DNA from: CALRBF01 sp041164045
GTDB lineage: Bacteria; Patescibacteriota; Minisyncoccia; SW-4-49-11
Reading direction: 5' to 3'
DNA length: 7,377 nucleotides
Assembly: GCA_041164045.1 (NCBI GenBank)
Contig: JBEAQD010000047.1
Span: forward strand, 1-7,377
Shown piece after piece: positions 5,744-7,377 of this stretch (positions are counted from its first letter, which is position 1; every line of letters begins with the position of its first letter). The notes below the pieces were generated by a model. The model worked only from the letters and a program-made list of their open reading frames with translations, made no database searches and was not told the DNA's origin. The position numbers and the translations under genes are program-made.

Positions 5744-6997
5744 ATGGAGATTTCTTTTGTAAAAATTAGACAATTACTACAAAAATCCATCATATTACTA
5801 TTCGGTGAATTTATATTCAAAGGAACAATTACCATTCTCTCTATTGTATTAGCAAGGACTTTACCTCTAGAAGAATTTGGAGCATATTCTGTTGCTTTTA
5901 GCTTTACGGCTTTATTTACCTTTTTAGCTGATTTTGGCATTGCAACGGTCACTACAAGAGATATTAGCCAAAAGCCAGAAAAAGCTAAACAAATTTTATC
6001 CCAATCTTTCCCGCTAAAAACTCTCTTAGCGGGAATTGCGAGTTTAATTATTATAATACTTGCTTTTATCTTAGGGAGAAGATCATCTGACCTTCTTCTC
6101 ACTACGATATTCTCGATATATGTTGGGATTAATAGCCTAAATATATTTCTTCAAGCATATTTTCGGGCTACGCTTATTATGAAATTCGAAGCAATTAGCA
6201 AGATTATTCAAGGACTATCACTGATTATGATTGCTGTTATGGGAATAGTAATCATCCCTAATATCTATATCGTGGCATCTGGATTTGTAATCTCTAGCAT
6301 AATTGCCCTTATATATCTCTTTTATCAAATATCCAAAGCCATACCCAATCTAGAATTCGAATGGAATAGCAATGCAAGTATATTACTTCTTCGCAATAGC
6401 TGGATGTATGGACTCAGTGGATTCTTGGCATTAATCAATCTCAACTTTGATGCAGTAATGATTGGATTTTCCTTATCCAATGAATTAGCAGGAATTTATA
6501 GTGCTATTTATACAATTTTAGTTGCACTTATTTTTATAATGAATATCGGATTTGTTCCATTATTTACTATCATTGCTCAGAGATCACAAGACAAAATGTT
6601 TTTACGTAAGGCTTTATTACTCCTTACTCTCTTGATGGGGGTTTTTGGTATTATTATTGCAGGTATTATCTATATGTTCCGACAAGAGATATTAGATATA
6701 ATATATGGAGGGGAGATTGCCCTTTATCCTGAGATTTTATCTATTTTATCCTTGGTATTCATTATATCAGCCCTTCGATGGCCTGCAGGATATATCTTAG
6801 CTGCTATTGGGAAACAAAATATATATCTTATTATTTTGCTCATATCAGCATTCTGTAATATAATACTTAATATCATATTCATCCCCCAATTTGGGATGAT
6901 AGCGGCTGTTTGGACAACTGTTATTTCTGAAATTATTAATCTTATAGGATCACTTATCGTAGTATGGATAATCACTCAAAAATCTCAGCAATCTTAA
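5744..6997 (+). CDS. Wzx-like polysaccharide flippase (MOP superfamily)
   Basis: A 417-aa integral membrane protein made almost wholly of hydrophobic segments, about 12, as in flippases that move lipid-linked oligosaccharide repeat units across the inner membrane. The N-terminal block LARTLPLEEFGAYSVAF followed by FLADFGI.T..TR is the usual Polysacc_synt signature, and the C-terminal NIILNIIFIPQFGMIAAVW matches the typical late repeat. The frame is open further, to a GTG at 5648 that would overlap the methyltransferase gene by 89 nt. I chose ATG 5744, 7 nt after the TAG of that gene, because the protein then begins like its family (MEISFVKIRQLLQKS). A good AAGGAG lies at 5705-5710, but it is 33 nt upstream and may be chance. 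The 3' end overlaps the next gene by 34 nt. Confidence 0.9.
   Translation: MEISFVKIRQLLQKSIILLFGEFIFKGTITILSIVLARTLPLEEFGAYSVAFSFTALFTFLADFGIATVTTRDISQKPEKAKQILSQSFPLKTLLAGIASLIIIILAFILGRRSSDLLLTTIFSIYVGINSLNIFLQAYFRATLIMKFEAISKIIQGLSLIMIAVMGIVIIPNIYIVASGFVISSIIALIYLFYQISKAIPNLEFEWNSNASILLLRNSWMYGLSGFLALINLNFDAVMIGFSLSNELAGIYSAIYTILVALIFIMNIGFVPLFTIIAQRSQDKMFLRKALLLLTLLMGVFGIIIAGIIYMFRQEILDIIYGGEIALYPEILSILSLVFIISALRWPAGYILAAIGKQNIYLIILLISAFCNIILNIIFIPQFGMIAAVWTTVISEIINLIGSLIVVWIITQKSQQS
6008..6035 (+). repeat. Perfect 10-bp inverted repeat inside the flippase gene
   Basis: TTCCCGCTAA (6008-6017) and TTAGCGGGAA (6026-6035) form a perfect 10-bp stem with an 8-nt loop. It is G+C-rich for this A+T-rich gene and has no T run after it, so it is not an ordinary terminator. 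The arm shares CCCGCTAA with the terminator at 3595-3618. Confidence 0.6.
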
Positions 6998-7377
6998 TCG
7001 TATATCATGAAGAGGCTATTATTGAGCGATGTCTCAAAAGTCTCAAGGAATATGTGAATGAAATTATTGTCATTCATGATGGTCCCTGTCAAGATAATAC
7101 TCTGACTATTGCACAAAAATATACTTCGAATATTCACGAAGGTGACAGAAAAGGGATGATGGAATTCCATCTTATAAATGCTATAAAATTAGCTTCTTAT
7201 GATTGGATTCTCCGTATTGATGCTGATGAATATCTCTCCCCTACAATGGGTGAAAACCTTCATACTCTAATTCAAGATACTACCAGTAATTCTTTTGCTT
7301 TTATTTGGCCAATTTGGGACGGGAATCAATATATTACCAAGAACTGGCCATATAAGCCAGTATTGTTTCGCAAATCT
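6964..7377 (+). CDS. Family 2 glycosyltransferase, N-terminal part (cut by window end)
   Basis: The first 138 residues of a GT-A fold, GT2-type glycosyltransferase. After a six-residue lead the nucleotide-binding strand reads ISAILIVYHEEAIIERCLKS (7-26), then EIIVIHDGPCQDNT (33-46) with D39 in the place of the usual DDGS aspartate. The metal/nucleotide-sugar DxD motif is D86-A-D88 in WILRIDADEYL. The spacing is normal for the family, and the pattern is close to enzymes that add one sugar to lipopolysaccharide core or capsule. The ATG at 6964 lies inside the flippase gene, giving a 34-nt overlap that suggests translational coupling; there is no other start codon near the conserved N-terminus. 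Donor and acceptor are unknown. The gene runs off the window without a stop. Confidence 0.92.
   Translation, partial: MDNHSKISAILIVYHEEAIIERCLKSLKEYVNEIIVIHDGPCQDNTLTIAQKYTSNIHEGDRKGMMEFHLINAIKLASYDWILRIDADEYLSPTMGENLHTLIQDTTSNSFAFIWPIWDGNQYITKNWPYKPVLFRKS

Noticed and set aside
5659..6102. 147-codon open frame on - strand opposite the methyltransferase/flippase junction
   Set aside because: It spans two recognised + strand genes and has no support of its own.
6724..6975. 83-codon open frame on - strand inside the flippase gene
   Set aside because: Shadow of the conserved C-terminal repeat of the flippase; isoleucine-rich from antisense reading of hydrophobic codons.
1..7377. Insertion sequences, CRISPR arrays, tRNA or rRNA genes
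   Set aside because: No transposase, terminal repeats, regularly spaced repeats or tRNA-like cloverleaf was found by reading both strands.

Overview
This is an A+T-rich bacterial window. It uses the standard genetic code: TGA ends genes at 2422-2424 and at 3594-3592 (- strand), and glycine is written GGN. Short genes, minimal spacers, simple sigma70-type promoters (TTGACA / TATAAT with extended TGn) and few Shine-Dalgarno sites suggest a small-genome lineage. Candidate Phyla Radiation (Patescibacteria) is my best guess, but there is no marker gene here to prove it.

Left part (1-1751): the last 22 codons of a + strand gene meet, tail to tail with a 4-nt gap, a two-gene - strand ABC exporter operon. 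Its ATPase (843-1751) and membrane subunit (71-841) look like E. coli YadG and YadH along their whole length.

Middle part (1752-3620): three successive + strand genes, each a complete transcription unit with its own promoter and an intrinsic terminator at or just after the stop codon. The first two encode unrecognised proteins of 178 and 256 aa that share an N-terminal domain (YCL ... WI.D..YC.A..K ... YY...KAS.K), so they are diverged paralogs. The third encodes a 59-aa protein behind a perfect consensus promoter. No function can be assigned to any of the three.

Right part (3592-7377): a - strand gene for a four-helix membrane protein with a roughly 300-residue external domain is divergent from a + strand surface-glycan operon. 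That operon holds an FkbM-type methyltransferase, a Wzx-like polysaccharide flippase and a family 2 glycosyltransferase cut by the window end. The two transcription units start from one perfect 30-bp palindrome holding two face-to-face extended -10 boxes, and both start codons lie the same distance from its centre. This suggests one promoter palindrome serving both directions, with the two directions competing.

The strongest leads are the new paralogous domain family, the symmetric palindromic promoter, and the compact consensus-promoter unit for the 59-aa protein whose terminator also encodes the tail of the convergent membrane protein. There is no gene-free stretch longer than 300 bases, and I found no RNA genes, insertion sequences or CRISPR repeats.
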